Of a stretch of 64,000 nucleotides of DNA, positions 1 through 9,854 are shown piece after piece; position 1 is the stretch's first letter; every line of letters begins with the position of its first letter. The stretch is from Chaetoderma sp. LZ-2023a (lineage: Eukaryota > Mollusca > Caudofoveata > Chaetodermatida > Chaetodermatidae). The DNA is taken from positions 65,282,812 through 65,346,811 of the forward strand of contig CM067370.1 in the NCBI GenBank assembly GCA_034401795.1, given 5' to 3'. The notes beneath the pieces were generated by a model. It saw only the letters and a list, made by a program, of their open reading frames with translations. It was not told where the DNA came from and did no database searches. Made by a program: the position numbers and the translations under genes.

Positions 1-1
1 C

Positions 2-790
2 ATGCTGGAAGAAATGTACCCTCAGGAGACATGGATAAGCATCTACACAGATGGATCAGCCAAAGATGCAATTAGGAGCGGAGGTGCCGGACTGCACATA
101 CAGTATCCAAACGGACAACATGAGTCAGCTGCAATACCGACAGGCAAACACTGCACAAACTACAGAGGTGAAGTCGAAGCACTGGTTCATGCAGCTAATA
201 CCATCAGCAGAACAGCAGACCCTATTGCACAGATTGTCTTTTTATCTGATGCCCGCTCCGTCCTTGAGGCTATCACCAAAGGTAAGCTGCCACAACTTGA
301 AGAAGCACTACAAACCATCAAATGCTTTCGGATAGCACTGCAGTGGATCCCCTCACACTGTGGAGTCCAAGGAAATGAGGAAGCAGACAAGATGGCAAAG
401 GTGGGTGCAGAAGAGAATCAGACAGAAAACATGGTTACCCATACAGAGATGAAGACTATCATTAAGTCCCTCTATAGAACACCTCAATCAGAAGATGCCT
501 ACCATCATCTCTCGAGGCCAGAGCAAGTGACCATTTTTCGTCTCAGAACTGGACACAACAGACTAAACCAACACATGTACAGGCGGCTCCACCTTACGAC
601 ATCGCCCGCTTGTCCTTGTGGAGAAGCAGAACAGACCACAGAGCACATACTTCAATGTTGCAGTACGTATCAGCTGCTGAGAGAAGAGATCTGGCCTTTG
701 TCAACCTCTATTCTTGAAAAGCTGTATGGGCCTGTGGAAGAACTGCAGAAAACCACAGATTTCATCTTGAGAACGGCTCTCCAAGTGTGA
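2..790 (+). CDS. LINE ORF2 C-terminal part with RNase H domain (partial, 5' end outside window)
   Basis: The frame runs open from the window edge to a TGA and is the C-terminal end of a non-LTR retrotransposon polyprotein. An RNase H domain is plain. Asp17 lies in YTDGS, Glu57 in NYRGEVEAL and Asp83 in FLSDARS. His119 and Asp129 lie in the PSHCGVQGNEEAD block, so all expected acidic residues are present. After it, around residues 204-220, comes a Cys-Cys-His-Cys cluster (CPCG, then EHILQCC), common at the C terminus of LINE ORF2 proteins. RNase H removes the RNA strand of the cDNA hybrid during reverse transcription. An RNase H after the reverse transcriptase is characteristic of the I/Ingi group. 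The reverse transcriptase itself would lie upstream of position 1. The broken I-type LINE at 59.2-61.9 kb stops just before this region and may be the same family, but the two do not overlap so this is inference. Confidence 0.85.
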   Translation: MLEEMYPQETWISIYTDGSAKDAIRSGGAGLHIQYPNGQHESAAIPTGKHCTNYRGEVEALVHAANTISRTADPIAQIVFLSDARSVLEAITKGKLPQLEEALQTIKCFRIALQWIPSHCGVQGNEEADKMAKVGAEENQTENMVTHTEMKTIIKSLYRTPQSEDAYHHLSRPEQVTIFRLRTGHNRLNQHMYRRLHLTTSPACPCGEAEQTTEHILQCCSTYQLLREEIWPLSTSILEKLYGPVEELQKTTDFILRTALQV

Positions 791-819
791 TACCAGCGAT
801 CGAAAAGAAGAAGAAGAAG
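791..819 (+). other. 3' tail of the RNase H LINE, ending in (GAA)n
   Basis: After the stop codon there are about 12 bases and then GAAAAGAAGAAGAAGAAG. A short simple-repeat tail is common at the 3' end of I-type LINEs. Sequence shared with repeat copy B begins immediately after it, so this marks the LINE 3' boundary. Confidence 0.6.
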
Positions 820-2445
820 GGCGTGGCAGATCTTAACATCATGCCCAGACAATCCTACAGAATTCGGTGGGGATGCGCATCTCGCCCGTTACCAGGTCCT
901 ATGGAGCTAACCTTTCAACCTGATGTTAGGTTTAAATGCAAGTTGCCCAGTTTTGCACTGCGGTGCGGGGGAGACTTGCTAGAAGATGAGAAAGAATTTA
1001 AGTATTATAATATGTTTTCACAGTGCTTCCTACATTGGCAAGCATAACTAACTACTAGGTATCAGAAGATACACGGGAGGTGTGTGTGACACCACACCCT
1101 GTCCAACACCACTCGGAAACCCCAATAGTTTCCCAGGGTCGGATCAGTCCGTGGTGCGGATAGGGGCATCCAAACAATTAAGACGCCATAAGGCTTAGTG
1201 GAACATGAAGAGAGACAATAACTTATAAATATGAGGCCCAATAGGCATGTTGGCCAATTTTACACAACCTTGCCGGAGTGCGGGGCTAAATTATCGCAAC
1301 TACCGGAGAAGAGTCATACACTATGTGTCTTTTGACGAAGAAATTGTCTCTAATCATAGTAAACCTATCCTATTGAGCTAAATAGACAGGCTTTTAGTCG
1401 GTAGCATGCCGGGCTAAACAGAGTTATAGCACGGACAGCGAACTCAGTGAAAAATTGTTGGTGGTGGGAGAAAGTGATACATATATAAATGTTTCTGTAT
1501 AGTGTTTCCTACGTGCACTGCAGTCCCACGTTTTCTACAAATAAACAAAACATATGAACGGATGGTTGCTCGCCATATATAAAGCTAACCAATACAAGTA
1601 ACACAATGTGAAATGATCAGAATAATACATATAGTATAGGTTGTTGGACCTACTACGGTGCGGTTAGTAAAAACACCTTACAGTAAAATAAGAATATCTA
1701 TAAACAGATAAAGAAATTATAACTAGCGGTCTTAAGACAGTTACGGTTACTTTTAGTCATCGGGACCATTTACAAAGATGAATTATAATTACTAAAGTCG
1801 TAATTAACAGAATAATTAAAGATGTTAAGTATAGTTACTTGAATAGTCGGTAGCCATTCTTAAGGATGGGCTATCGTGTTACTGAAATTGATACGTCACC
1901 CTAGGTGTGACGTGAGTCGACGTGTTCTCTGGAAGCTGGAAAGTCCCCGCATGTCGGTTCCCACGAACAGGATTCCCGCATGCAGTCCAGAACGGGAGCG
2001 GAGCGAACTCAGTACGGTAATCACGATATAAGAATGTCTAACGAACAGTTAGTAAGTTCTACAATAACATTACTGCTAGGAAGAAAGTTCCCATACACCG
2101 ACGGTACGGATGAGAGTTAAGAACAACCCGTTTATCAGCGGGGGTTGTTGAATACCGATGAAGATGCATACTAAGCTTAACGGTGCGGGGTACGTCAGTT
2201 AGCTTTTAAGACGTACCGAGCAAAGTTTACTTGCTGCGATCAAAAAGTTTAAATAAACCTACACGACATCAGTGCGGGGGAGGGGGCGGTTGTTTAACCA
2301 CTTTTTTTGCATGGCCGGCAGATCCGGCGATTTATCCACCAAAGAACATCGCTGCCTCTACATCTGTAGAATCACATATTCAGGCCTGGAAAAGCCTCAC
2401 CGCAAGATTGTGTTCCGAGTCAGTTCTTGATTCAGTCGTGAACCA
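820..2445 (-). repeat. Dispersed repeat, copy A (homologous to 48.39-50.30 kb)
   Basis: Read forward, this segment matches the reverse complement of 48.39-50.30 kb over its whole length with many shared words in the same order. Examples: GAAGAGAGACAATAACTT near 1,205 (copy B near 49,600), AATAAACAAAACATATGAA near 1,540 (copy B near 49,270) and GGCAGATCCGGCG near 2,317 (copy B near 48,504). Spacing between these anchors is nearly equal in both copies. One end is cut by the LINE tail at 819. The other fades near 2,445, where GAACCATA is the last shared word. I do not recognise the family. Minus is assigned because copy B carries promoter-like sites and a Cys-rich coding-like stretch on its plus strand, but the sense strand is uncertain. 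Confidence 0.75.
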
Positions 2446-3720
2446 TATTGTCGAAAGTTTCTAAAAATGTTAGAAAATTCTTTAAGATGCGGTGGGTTGG
2501 GTGGCTGCCGCAATGGCATGGGAAAGATGCTGACCAAGACCGAGGTGATCTGTTTAATAACTGTCTCAGCTGATCGTAACTGCTTTACAGATACAACCTG
2601 TTCGGATGCGCGCAGCTAATAATGACGCAGGCGAATGTTCTAGAACTTCTGCGTACACGTGGTTATGACGTCGCGGCAATATTTTGAAGATAATCAAAGG
2701 GGTTTTCCGTGGATTACTCAGCTTAACCGATCCCTATGGGGAGGAGGCACCCCTTATTACCATGTTGTGGAGCCCCATGTGCATCCGGCTCTTAATCCGA
2801 CCCTGTCTAGTTGAGACACACTAAATGAAACCGGTTTAACGTGTCCTTGACTTAGGCAGTTACGGGAATATCAATACCCATTGAATTCGTATGGTGAACA
2901 GCAATGGCACTGATCAAGCTGATCAAGGGGTTAACTATATGTCTGAATTCGTGCATCGCCCATTGACAGACGCATATCTTCGGTCTTCAGTGGTTCATAT
3001 ATTTGGCACACGAGACAATTGCTAGCTAGAGTCCTTTTAAAGGTACTATATCACACCAAGTAGTGTTAAATGAAAAATAATGGCAAAGTTACAATATTCC
3101 AGGCGTATTTAGCGTATTTTTATGCAATCTAATTCAATATGAAATGATTTTCCATGTTGAGCGCCCTATCATTAAAATTGAATTGTGCATAAAATCTATG
3201 CAACGTAGATAAGTTTTATTTAAAATGTGTAGGTTGTTCTTCGTGAAATGGTGGAATAGCCATTCAATAAGAATAAGTGCTTCCCCCGTCGCAAAGTACG
3301 TCACAACACATAAACAAATCGTGACAGCGACGAGTTTGTGAATGTTACGCTACATATTTTTCTTCTCCTACTCGCGTGTTTTTTAGCTGTTATCGTGTAT
3401 TAACTTCTTAGTGATACTTGATACTGAATCATATGAAGATATTTGTCCGATAGAATAGAAAACAATCCCGTCAAGGGGCGTTCGCCCCAGGGCCAATTCG
3501 CCACGTTTAAGTTGTTATTGTGGTACAATTGTAATACGCTGGCGGTTTATTTCAAAGTCCAGGTGATTTCCGCGACTTTACGTGATATTTATTGTACTCA
3601 CCTACGCCAGTTCCATAGCTTTATTCTATGCATTGGGCATAAGAAAATGTAGGATATAAGTCGACTATTCACGTTTTGCTTGTAGAATACGTATACACGA
3701 GTCTTATGGGTTCATTCGTC
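2446..3720. other. Unassigned, no gene recognised
   Basis: No repeat, RNA gene or convincing reading frame was found. The only open frames are short (about 70 codons at 3,443-3,652) and have no recognisable motif. Confidence 0.5.
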
Positions 3721-3721
3721 G

Positions 3722-5925
3722 CTAAGTCAGTCATCCACACAGTCAGTTGGTCGGTCGGTCAGTGAGTGGGTGGCTCTGTCTGTCAGCCTGTCTGTCTGTC
3801 CGCCACTCATGCAGTCATCTGACCTATCACTCATGCAGTCGGTCAGTCTGTCACTCATGCACTCATCCGATCTGTCATCCATGCAGTCTAGACTGTCAGT
3901 CTCTATTCCTCATGCAGTCATCCGATCTGTTACTCATGCAGTCCGCCAGTCTGTCACTCATGCAGTCATCTGATCTGTTACTCATGCAGTCATCTGATCT
4001 ATCACTCATGCAGTCATCCGATCTGTCACTCATGCAGTCGGTCGATTGGTCGGTCAGTGGGTTGGTCAGTCGGTGGGTGGGTAGTTTGGTCTGTCAGTTC
4101 GTCACTCATGCAGTTTTCCGATCTGTCACTCATGCAGTCATCCAACTTGTCAGTCATGCATTTGGTCACTCATATAGTTGGCAGGTCGCTCGCTCATGTG
4201 GTCAGTCAGTCCGTCAAGCACGCAGTCAGCCGATCTGTCACTCAAGCATTGGGTCAGTCTGTCCGATCTGTCACTCATGCAATCGGTCAATCCGCCTGTC
4301 CGTCAGTCTGTCACTTATGCAGTTATCCGATCTGTCATTCATGCAGTATGTTCGTCTGCTAGTCATGCAGTCGCTCATCCGATCTCTCACTCATGTAGTC
4401 GGTCAGTCATTCGATCTGTCCCTCGTGCAGTCTGTCTGTCTGTCAGTCAGCCATTCGTCATATCCGTCATTCAACATATCTGTCACACATGCAGTCCCTC
4501 ACACATGCTGTCAGTCATCCGATCTGTCACTCGTCCAGTCAGTCGGCCATCTGCAGCAGTCGGTTGTCAGTCGGTTGGTCGGTCATTCGGTCGGTGTGTC
4601 GACCTGTCACCCTGTCCATCAGTCTATCACTCATGCAGTCATCAGATCTCTGTCACTCATGCAGTCAGTCGTTCATCCGAACAATCGATCATGCAGTCGG
4701 TCGATCAGTCGGCCTGTCCGTCAGTCCATCAGCTATCTGAGCTGTCACTCATGCAGTCTGTTAGTCCGTTACTCATGCAGTTGGTCATCCGATCTGTCAC
4801 TCATGCAGTCGGTCATTCGGCCTGTCGGGCTGTCTCTCATGCAGTCGTCCGCTCTGTCAGTCATGCATTCAATCAGTCTATCACTCATGCAATCAGCCAT
4901 CCGATCTGTCACTAATTCAGTCGGTCAGTCACCCGATCTGTCATTCATGCTACCGGTCAGTCGGTCGATCGGTCGGTCATTATGCCTGTTAGTCCGCCAT
5001 TCAACCGATCTGTCACTCATGCAGTTCATCATGCATGCAGTCGATCAGCCGATCTGTCACTCGTGCAGTCAGTCAGTCATCTGCTCTGTCGCTCATGCAG
5101 TAAGTCAGTCAGTCATCTGGTCACTCATTCGATCAGTGGGTCGGCCTGTCAGCAATCATCAGATCTCTCACTCATGCAGTCGATCAGTCCAGCAGTCATA
5201 CAGTCAGTCATCTGATCTGTCACTCATGCAGTAGGTTGGTCGGTCAGTCGGTCGGCCTGTCTGTCAGTCCATCACTCATACAGCTATCCGAGCTGTCACT
5301 CACGCAGCCTGTCAGTCCGTCACTCCATTATTCATACAGCTATTCGAACTATCACTCACGAAGTCTGTCAGTCCGTCACTCATCCAGCTGGTTATCCGAT
5401 CTGTCACTCATGCTGTCAGTCGTTCGGTCTGTCGGTCTGTCGGTCTGCCTGTCAGTCCGTCATGCACGTAGTCATCGGTCCATCACTTACGCAGTCTGTC
5501 AGTCCGTCACTCATGCAGTCGATCAGTCCAGCAGGCATACAGTCAGTCATCTGATCTGCCACTCATGCAGTAGGTTGGTCGGTCAGTCGGTCGGCCTGTC
5601 TGTCAGTCCATCACTCATACAGCTATCCGAGCTGTCACTCACGCAGTCTGTCAGTCCGTCACCCCATTATTCATACAGCTATTCGAACTATCACTCACGC
5701 AGTCTGTCAGTCCGTCACTCATCCAGCTGGTCATCCGATCTGTCACACATGCTGTCAGTCGTTCGGTCTGTCGGTCTGCCTGTCAGTCCGTCATGCACGC
5801 AGTCATCGGTCCATCACTCACGCAGTCTGTCAGTCCGTCACTCATGCAGCGGGTTATCCGATCTGTCAGCCATGCAGTCGGTCGGTCATTCGATCTGTCC
5901 CTCATCCAGTCAGTCTGTCTTTACA
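3722..5925. repeat. Tetranucleotide-phased satellite, block 1
   Basis: About 2.2 kb is built of 4-base words, mainly GTCA, GTCN, CTCA, TGCA, TCCG and ATCT. They combine into longer units such as CACTCATGCAGTCATCCGAT. From about 4,746 onward the block matches block 2 (from 9,849) almost base for base for over 1.1 kb. Inside it a segment near 5,231 recurs at 5,570, a 339 bp period. Since 4 and 3 are coprime and the words contain no stop codons, long open frames appear in all three forward frames, including 495 codons at 3,747-5,234. These encode only Ser/Leu/Val/Gln/His-rich periodic peptide and are not treated as genes. Confidence 0.9.
4746..5890. repeat. Higher-order satellite segment, copy 1 of about 1.1 kb
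   Basis: It starts at CACTCATGCAGTCTGTTAG and ends in a GTCGGTCATTCGATC stretch. The same order of variant words recurs from 9,849 to about 10,994, and its first 130 bp recur again from 11,158. This shows duplication of a long segment and not only local slippage of the 4-mer. Confidence 0.75.
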
Positions 5926-6105
5926 TTGAAATAAAACCGCATTGGCACAGGAATTTAATTAAAAATTTCTTTACCTAAATTTGTCCTATCGAGACCAAGT
6001 TTAGATTTACTCAGAGTGTTCCCCCCTTGAGATTAGTTGGGGTAAAGTGAACTTATCAGTAGGTCGCTTTAACAGGTAAAGGCTGGGATTGATCCTACAT
6101 TATAG

Positions 6106-6141
6106 AGAAATCACACACACGAATGCACACGAACGCACACA

Positions 6142-6201
<60 letters not shown>

Positions 6202-6537
6202 CACATCTGAACGAATGCACGAAAGAATGCAATAATACATGCACACAGTAATACATGCACGAATGCACGCAATAATGCATGTATGAACGCATGCACGAAC
6301 GGACGCACGAATGCATGCACGCACACACCCACTCACTAATGTACTCACGAATTAATGCACCCACACCCACATACACACACGCACACATACACCTACGCAA
6401 GTATAGATGCACGCACGTACGGATGTACGAGCACACACCCACACACATACGAACAAACGAACAAACGCACGAACGCACGCACGCACGCGCACACACACGC
6501 ACGCGCATGCACGCACGCACGCACGCACGCACGCGCA
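6106..6537. repeat. (CACG)n microsatellite with degenerate 4 nt-phased centre
   Basis: Pure ACGC runs lie at about 6,138-6,202 and 6,473-6,535. They flank a degenerate middle of words such as GCACGAAT and ACACATAC. Open frames here on both strands (up to 151 codons) are Cys/Val/Arg or His/Thr/Ala periodic and spurious. Confidence 0.9.
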
Positions 6538-6559
6538 CTTTTGCAGACACAAAACTAAA

Positions 6560-9500
6560 AGATGTCCTACGGATATGATTTCATGTTGCCCCACCATTGA
6601 TTTTGGTTGGGATTAGATTTATTTAAGAATAGGTAGGGAGGGATGAAACCTTGTCATTGTTATCAGGGACCAAGAGGTCTAACTTTGATCTTACTAGCAA
6701 ATCTTTCAGGTTTGGATTTATATTGTAAGCTATTACTGGTCGTGCTTTAATCGGTTCTTTTAAATTAGATTGCAACTGTGAATATTCGTCTTTCATGGTT
6801 TTCGCTAATTCAACATTACGTCTATTGTATATGAGTTGAAATGGGATAATTTTGTTCTTTTGTGATATTCCTGAATCTACATTTATTCCAAATGGTGCCT
6901 TTGTTTGGAGTGTTCTAATCCAATGGCCTTCTAGTATTTTGCGAAACGAACTCGTTTCTTCTTCACTATCGAAGGTCGGAATCTGTTCTATTGGCATGAT
7001 TTCAAAATGATGCTCAACTGAATGATCAGGAAGTTGGAAATGTTGAGCAATTGGCGTATCTGCTGAGGTGTTAATATCAGAAACGTGGCGTCTAGCACGC
7101 ACTCTAAATGCATTTCTTGTTTCACCAACATACTGTTTCTGGCAAAGGGCACAATTGATCAAATAGACTACATTCTCAGAATCACAATGCATATTTGTTC
7201 GGATATGATATTCATTTTTAGTTTGAAAACTCAGGAATGTTTGTAGGTTTACAATACAGTTGTTTACTTTGCATCTGTTTTTGTCGCATTTAGAAACTGA
7301 TGCATCGCACATGATTGGTTCATTGTGTTTAATTTGGACAGGTTCAAACTCGGGTCCGCTATGAGGTTTTAGATTTTCAAGCTCATTGATGGTGTCTGCT
7401 TTAATTTTTCGAAGAAAACGGGCTGAATAGCCTCGTGCTTTCAAAGCATCAAACAGAATAGACCATGCATCATTCAGATTTTGCCTGTTGCTAGAGTTTC
7501 GAAAGAATCTTATGATTTGTGATTTGATCAGACCTTTAAATGTGTGTGGAGGATGAAATGATTTTTTGTGAAGCAGCTGATGGGAGTCTGTTGGCTTAAA
7601 GAATACTTTATATTCTAATTTTCCGGAGGAGTCAAATTGAGGACCCTTATAGATTGTGACATCTAAAAAGTCAACTGATGTTCCACTAATAGTAGCTTTT
7701 AGCTTGATGTGTGAATCTTGGTTATTTAAAATGCTAAAAAATTCCCAAAAGTCTTCTTCTGAATGCTGCCAAATTATGAAGATGTCATCTAGATATCTGA
7801 GGTAAAGAAGAGGCATTTTGGTTGATTTGTTCAGTGCCTCCTCTTCCCACTCTGCAACATAAATCGTGGCAAAATTTGGACTGAATCGTTTACCCATTGC
7901 GCATCCACAGATTTGAAGGTAATTTTCACCATTAAATTGGAAATCGTTTCCTTTAAGACTTAACTCTAATAATTTTAAATTTTCCGTGTCTGGTCGATCT
8001 GGATCAGGAAATTTGACAAAGGAATTCTTAATAGCATTGACTCCAGCATCAATATCTATATTCGTATACATAGCATCTATGTCTAATGTGACTAAATATG
8101 CCTCTTTCGGAACTGACAATTTGGATAACTTTGAAAGAAAGTGTTCTGTGTTCTTGAGAAAGCTCTTGTGTCTATTAGCAATGGGCTTTAAATAGTAATC
8201 AATATATTCTGAAATGCCATAAGACTCACTGCCACAGTCTGAAATGATGGGTCGTCCAGGTGGTGTCAATGGGTCTAACCAGGTGCTGATAGGTTTATAG
8301 ATTTTAGGCAAGATATAAAATGTCCGATTTTGTGGATTATTCTCACCTAGCAGATACTTTACCTGTTTCTTATCGATGTACTTATCTGTATGCAATGAAT
8401 TAAGTATTTCAATGAAATTTTGTCGGTTTTGAGGCCAAATTAAATTATCAAGTTTTCTGTAATGCCTGGTGTTAGGTAACTGCCTTTCGGCCTCGCGGAT
8501 GTAGTTTTCTCTAGACATGATCACAGTTGCTGAACCTTTATCGGCTGGTTTTATAATAATATTCTGATTTCTACGTAATTTGTTGATAGCCTGTCGTTCG
8601 AGAAATGAAAGGTTTTGCTTATTGTTTGTAACTGGCAATAATCTGGCTATACCAGCAACCGTTTTTATGGTAGCTTTAATATTGTCATCAACTAGCTTAT
8701 CTGGAGGGTCCCAACCGGATTTTCCAGTGAATAGTTTTGACTCTCCATTTAAATTTCGAAAATGATGGGCTATTTTTACTGAATGACCAAAATTAGCTAC
8801 CTCAACAAGACCTGTGTCTAAAAGCAAATCTAATCCTGTTTTTGGTTTTGGAGTTGGTACAAAAGTAAGACCACGATCGAGAATTGATTTCTCAGATGGT
8901 GAGAGATCATAGTGAGCTGCTAAATTGACAAGGTTTGTTCCTAATCCTATGTTTGGGAGCTATTGCCTTGACCCACATTTAGTTTAAACTAAGTACCATC
9001 AACCAATGGTTATAAATACAATTAGCTGTTTCTTTCGTCCAATAGATTCTATCCTTCTCAACATGAAAATTGGCATCAGAAATGTTGGGGATGACCTTGT
9101 CAACGTGGCAGTTGGACCTTGCTGACTCGTTGATACGCTTGAGACAGTACCTTTGCCTGTCTGACAAGCTATCAGAGAAGTTAATCTCAGCAAAGTGCAA
9201 CTCCGCATTAGGGAAGGTATTCTTAAATTCACGAGACATGAACCGTAAATGGCTTGAGGCTTTGGTTGGATGCTCATTTTTGGAGTTGATGCCAATATGC
9301 AGGATGATCTTCTCCGGGCTAGGGCCATCCTGGTGTCGCATAGCCATTGTTCTGAAATGTGATAATGCGGCACTAGGATAGCACTCAACCTGGATGTCAG
9401 GATGGACGTCTAAATCAATTCGGGCTAGATTAGAGGACCCTATCATCAGAATCTTTTGGGTGATTCTGGGGATCCTCCACAGGCCCTTGCTATGCGATTG

Positions 9501-9850
9501 ATGACGGTAATTAGCAAACTTCCTATCAGACAGGTTACTATTATTCTCCATAGGAGGGAGAGGAGGCGGAGACAGAGGAAGAGGAGCAGAAGAAGGTGCG
9601 TGAGGAGAAGAGAGATGAAGAGTAGGAGGAAGAGCAGTAGGCGGGATTGAAAGAGGAGATGCATGAAGAGAAGAAGTTTGAGGAGGAAGAGGAGGAGGCG
9701 GGATTGAGAGAGAAGAAGGAGGAAGAGGAGAAAATCGAGGCAGAAGGTGGCGAGGAGAAGATAGTGTAAGAGATGAGGAAGAGTTGCTAGGTGGTAGATT
9801 GGGGGAACAGTGAGTAACAACCCGACAACGGCGCACAGGAGGAGAATCAC
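6560..9850 (-). mobile_element. Penelope-like element inserted between satellite blocks
   Basis: The unit comprises the SGNH-like frame, the RT/GIY-YIG frame and about 60 bases of 3' sequence up to the (CACG)n array. On its 5' side it abuts satellite block 2 at about 9,850. On the 3' side the (CACG)n array and about 180 bp of non-repetitive DNA separate it from block 1. A fragment of its 5' end recurs inside block 2 at 10,994-11,157. Penelope-like elements often have partial tandem copies (pseudo-LTRs), so the fragment may be one. Segmental duplication of the satellite is the alternative. Confidence 0.7.
6623..8959 (-). CDS. Penelope-like element reverse transcriptase with GIY-YIG endonuclease
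   Basis: A 778-codon open frame on the minus strand has the domain order of a Penelope-like retroelement. The N-terminal block near 8,870 reads like the LS..EK..L..GL.FVPTP motif of these elements. It is followed by KPADKGSATVIM, an IISDCGS block, LDIDAMYTNI (catalytic Asp of palm motif A) and RYLDDIF near 7,784-7,800 (palm motif C). The C-terminal GIY-YIG nuclease is at 7,120-7,180 (VVYLINCALC...YVGETRN, then R.R...H). The C terminus looks complete. The enzyme would copy element RNA at nicked chromosomal DNA. No ATG lies near the N terminus: the frame opens after a TAG at 8,960-8,962 and its first Met is far inside. Translation may depend on the upstream frame, or the start has been lost. 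No internal stop is present, so this copy is young or conserved. Confidence 0.9.
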   Translation of the reverse strand, partial: LPNIGLGTNLVNLAAHYDLSPSEKSILDRGLTFVPTPKPKTGLDLLLDTGLVEVANFGHSVKIAHHFRNLNGESKLFTGKSGWDPPDKLVDDNIKATIKTVAGIARLLPVTNNKQNLSFLERQAINKLRRNQNIIIKPADKGSATVIMSRENYIREAERQLPNTRHYRKLDNLIWPQNRQNFIEILNSLHTDKYIDKKQVKYLLGENNPQNRTFYILPKIYKPISTWLDPLTPPGRPIISDCGSESYGISEYIDYYLKPIANRHKSFLKNTEHFLSKLSKLSVPKEAYLVTLDIDAMYTNIDIDAGVNAIKNSFVKFPDPDRPDTENLKLLELSLKGNDFQFNGENYLQICGCAMGKRFSPNFATIYVAEWEEEALNKSTKMPLLYLRYLDDIFIIWQHSEEDFWEFFSILNNQDSHIKLKATISGTSVDFLDVTIYKGPQFDSSGKLEYKVFFKPTDSHQLLHKKSFHPPHTFKGLIKSQIIRFFRNSSNRQNLNDAWSILFDALKARGYSARFLRKIKADTINELENLKPHSGPEFEPVQIKHNEPIMCDASVSKCDKNRCKVNNCIVNLQTFLSFQTKNEYHIRTNMHCDSENVVYLINCALCQKQYVGETRNAFRVRARRHVSDINTSADTPIAQHFQLPDHSVEHHFEIMPIEQIPTFDSEEETSSFRKILEGHWIRTLQTKAPFGINVDSGISQKNKIIPFQLIYNRRNVELAKTMKDEYSQLQSNLKEPIKARPVIAYNINPNLKDLLVRSKLDLLVPDNNDKVSSLPTYS

Positions 9851-9854
9851 TCAT
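8979..9854 (-). CDS. SGNH-hydrolase-like protein upstream of the Penelope-like RT
   Basis: This frame lies directly upstream of the reverse transcriptase frame on the same strand, about 20 bases apart and in a different frame. The N-terminal part (about 9,540-9,830) is Pro/Ser/Leu-rich, from a GGA-rich tract. The C-terminal 190 residues look like a compact SGNH/GDSL fold. The block I-like ILMIGSSNL is at 9,427-9,452, the block III-like HIGINSKNEHP at 9,275-9,303 and the block V-like DANFH at 9,060-9,080. These supply Ser, Asn and an Asp-His pair. Esterase/SGNH domains are known in ORF1 of CR1-type LINEs, and GDSL-type frames have been described in large rotifer Penelope-related elements, so an accessory role in retroposition is plausible. 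The frame could be read further upstream (to 9,902), but those codons are satellite. The ATG at 9,854 sits on the element/satellite junction and was chosen for that reason. Confidence 0.6.
   Translation of the reverse strand: MSDSPPVRRCRVVTHCSPNLPPSNSSSSLTLSSPRHLLPRFSPLPPSSLSIPPPPLPPQTSSLHASPLSIPPTALPPTLHLSSPHAPSSAPLPLSPPPLPPMENNSNLSDRKFANYRHQSHSKGLWRIPRITQKILMIGSSNLARIDLDVHPDIQVECYPSAALSHFRTMAMRHQDGPSPEKIILHIGINSKNEHPTKASSHLRFMSREFKNTFPNAELHFAEINFSDSLSDRQRYCLKRINESARSNCHVDKVIPNISDANFHVEKDRIYWTKETANCIYNHWLMVLSLN

Noticed and set aside
3722..5925. Regularly repeated phrases resembling a CRISPR array
   Set aside because: There are no fixed repeats with unique spacers. The whole block is one tandem satellite in a eukaryotic context.
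3747..5934. Long plus-strand frames (495, 232 and 245 codons) rich in Ser, Val, Leu, Gln, His
   Set aside because: All three frames of the 4 nt-phased satellite are open. The peptides are periodic, with no domain or Met context, so they are not genes.
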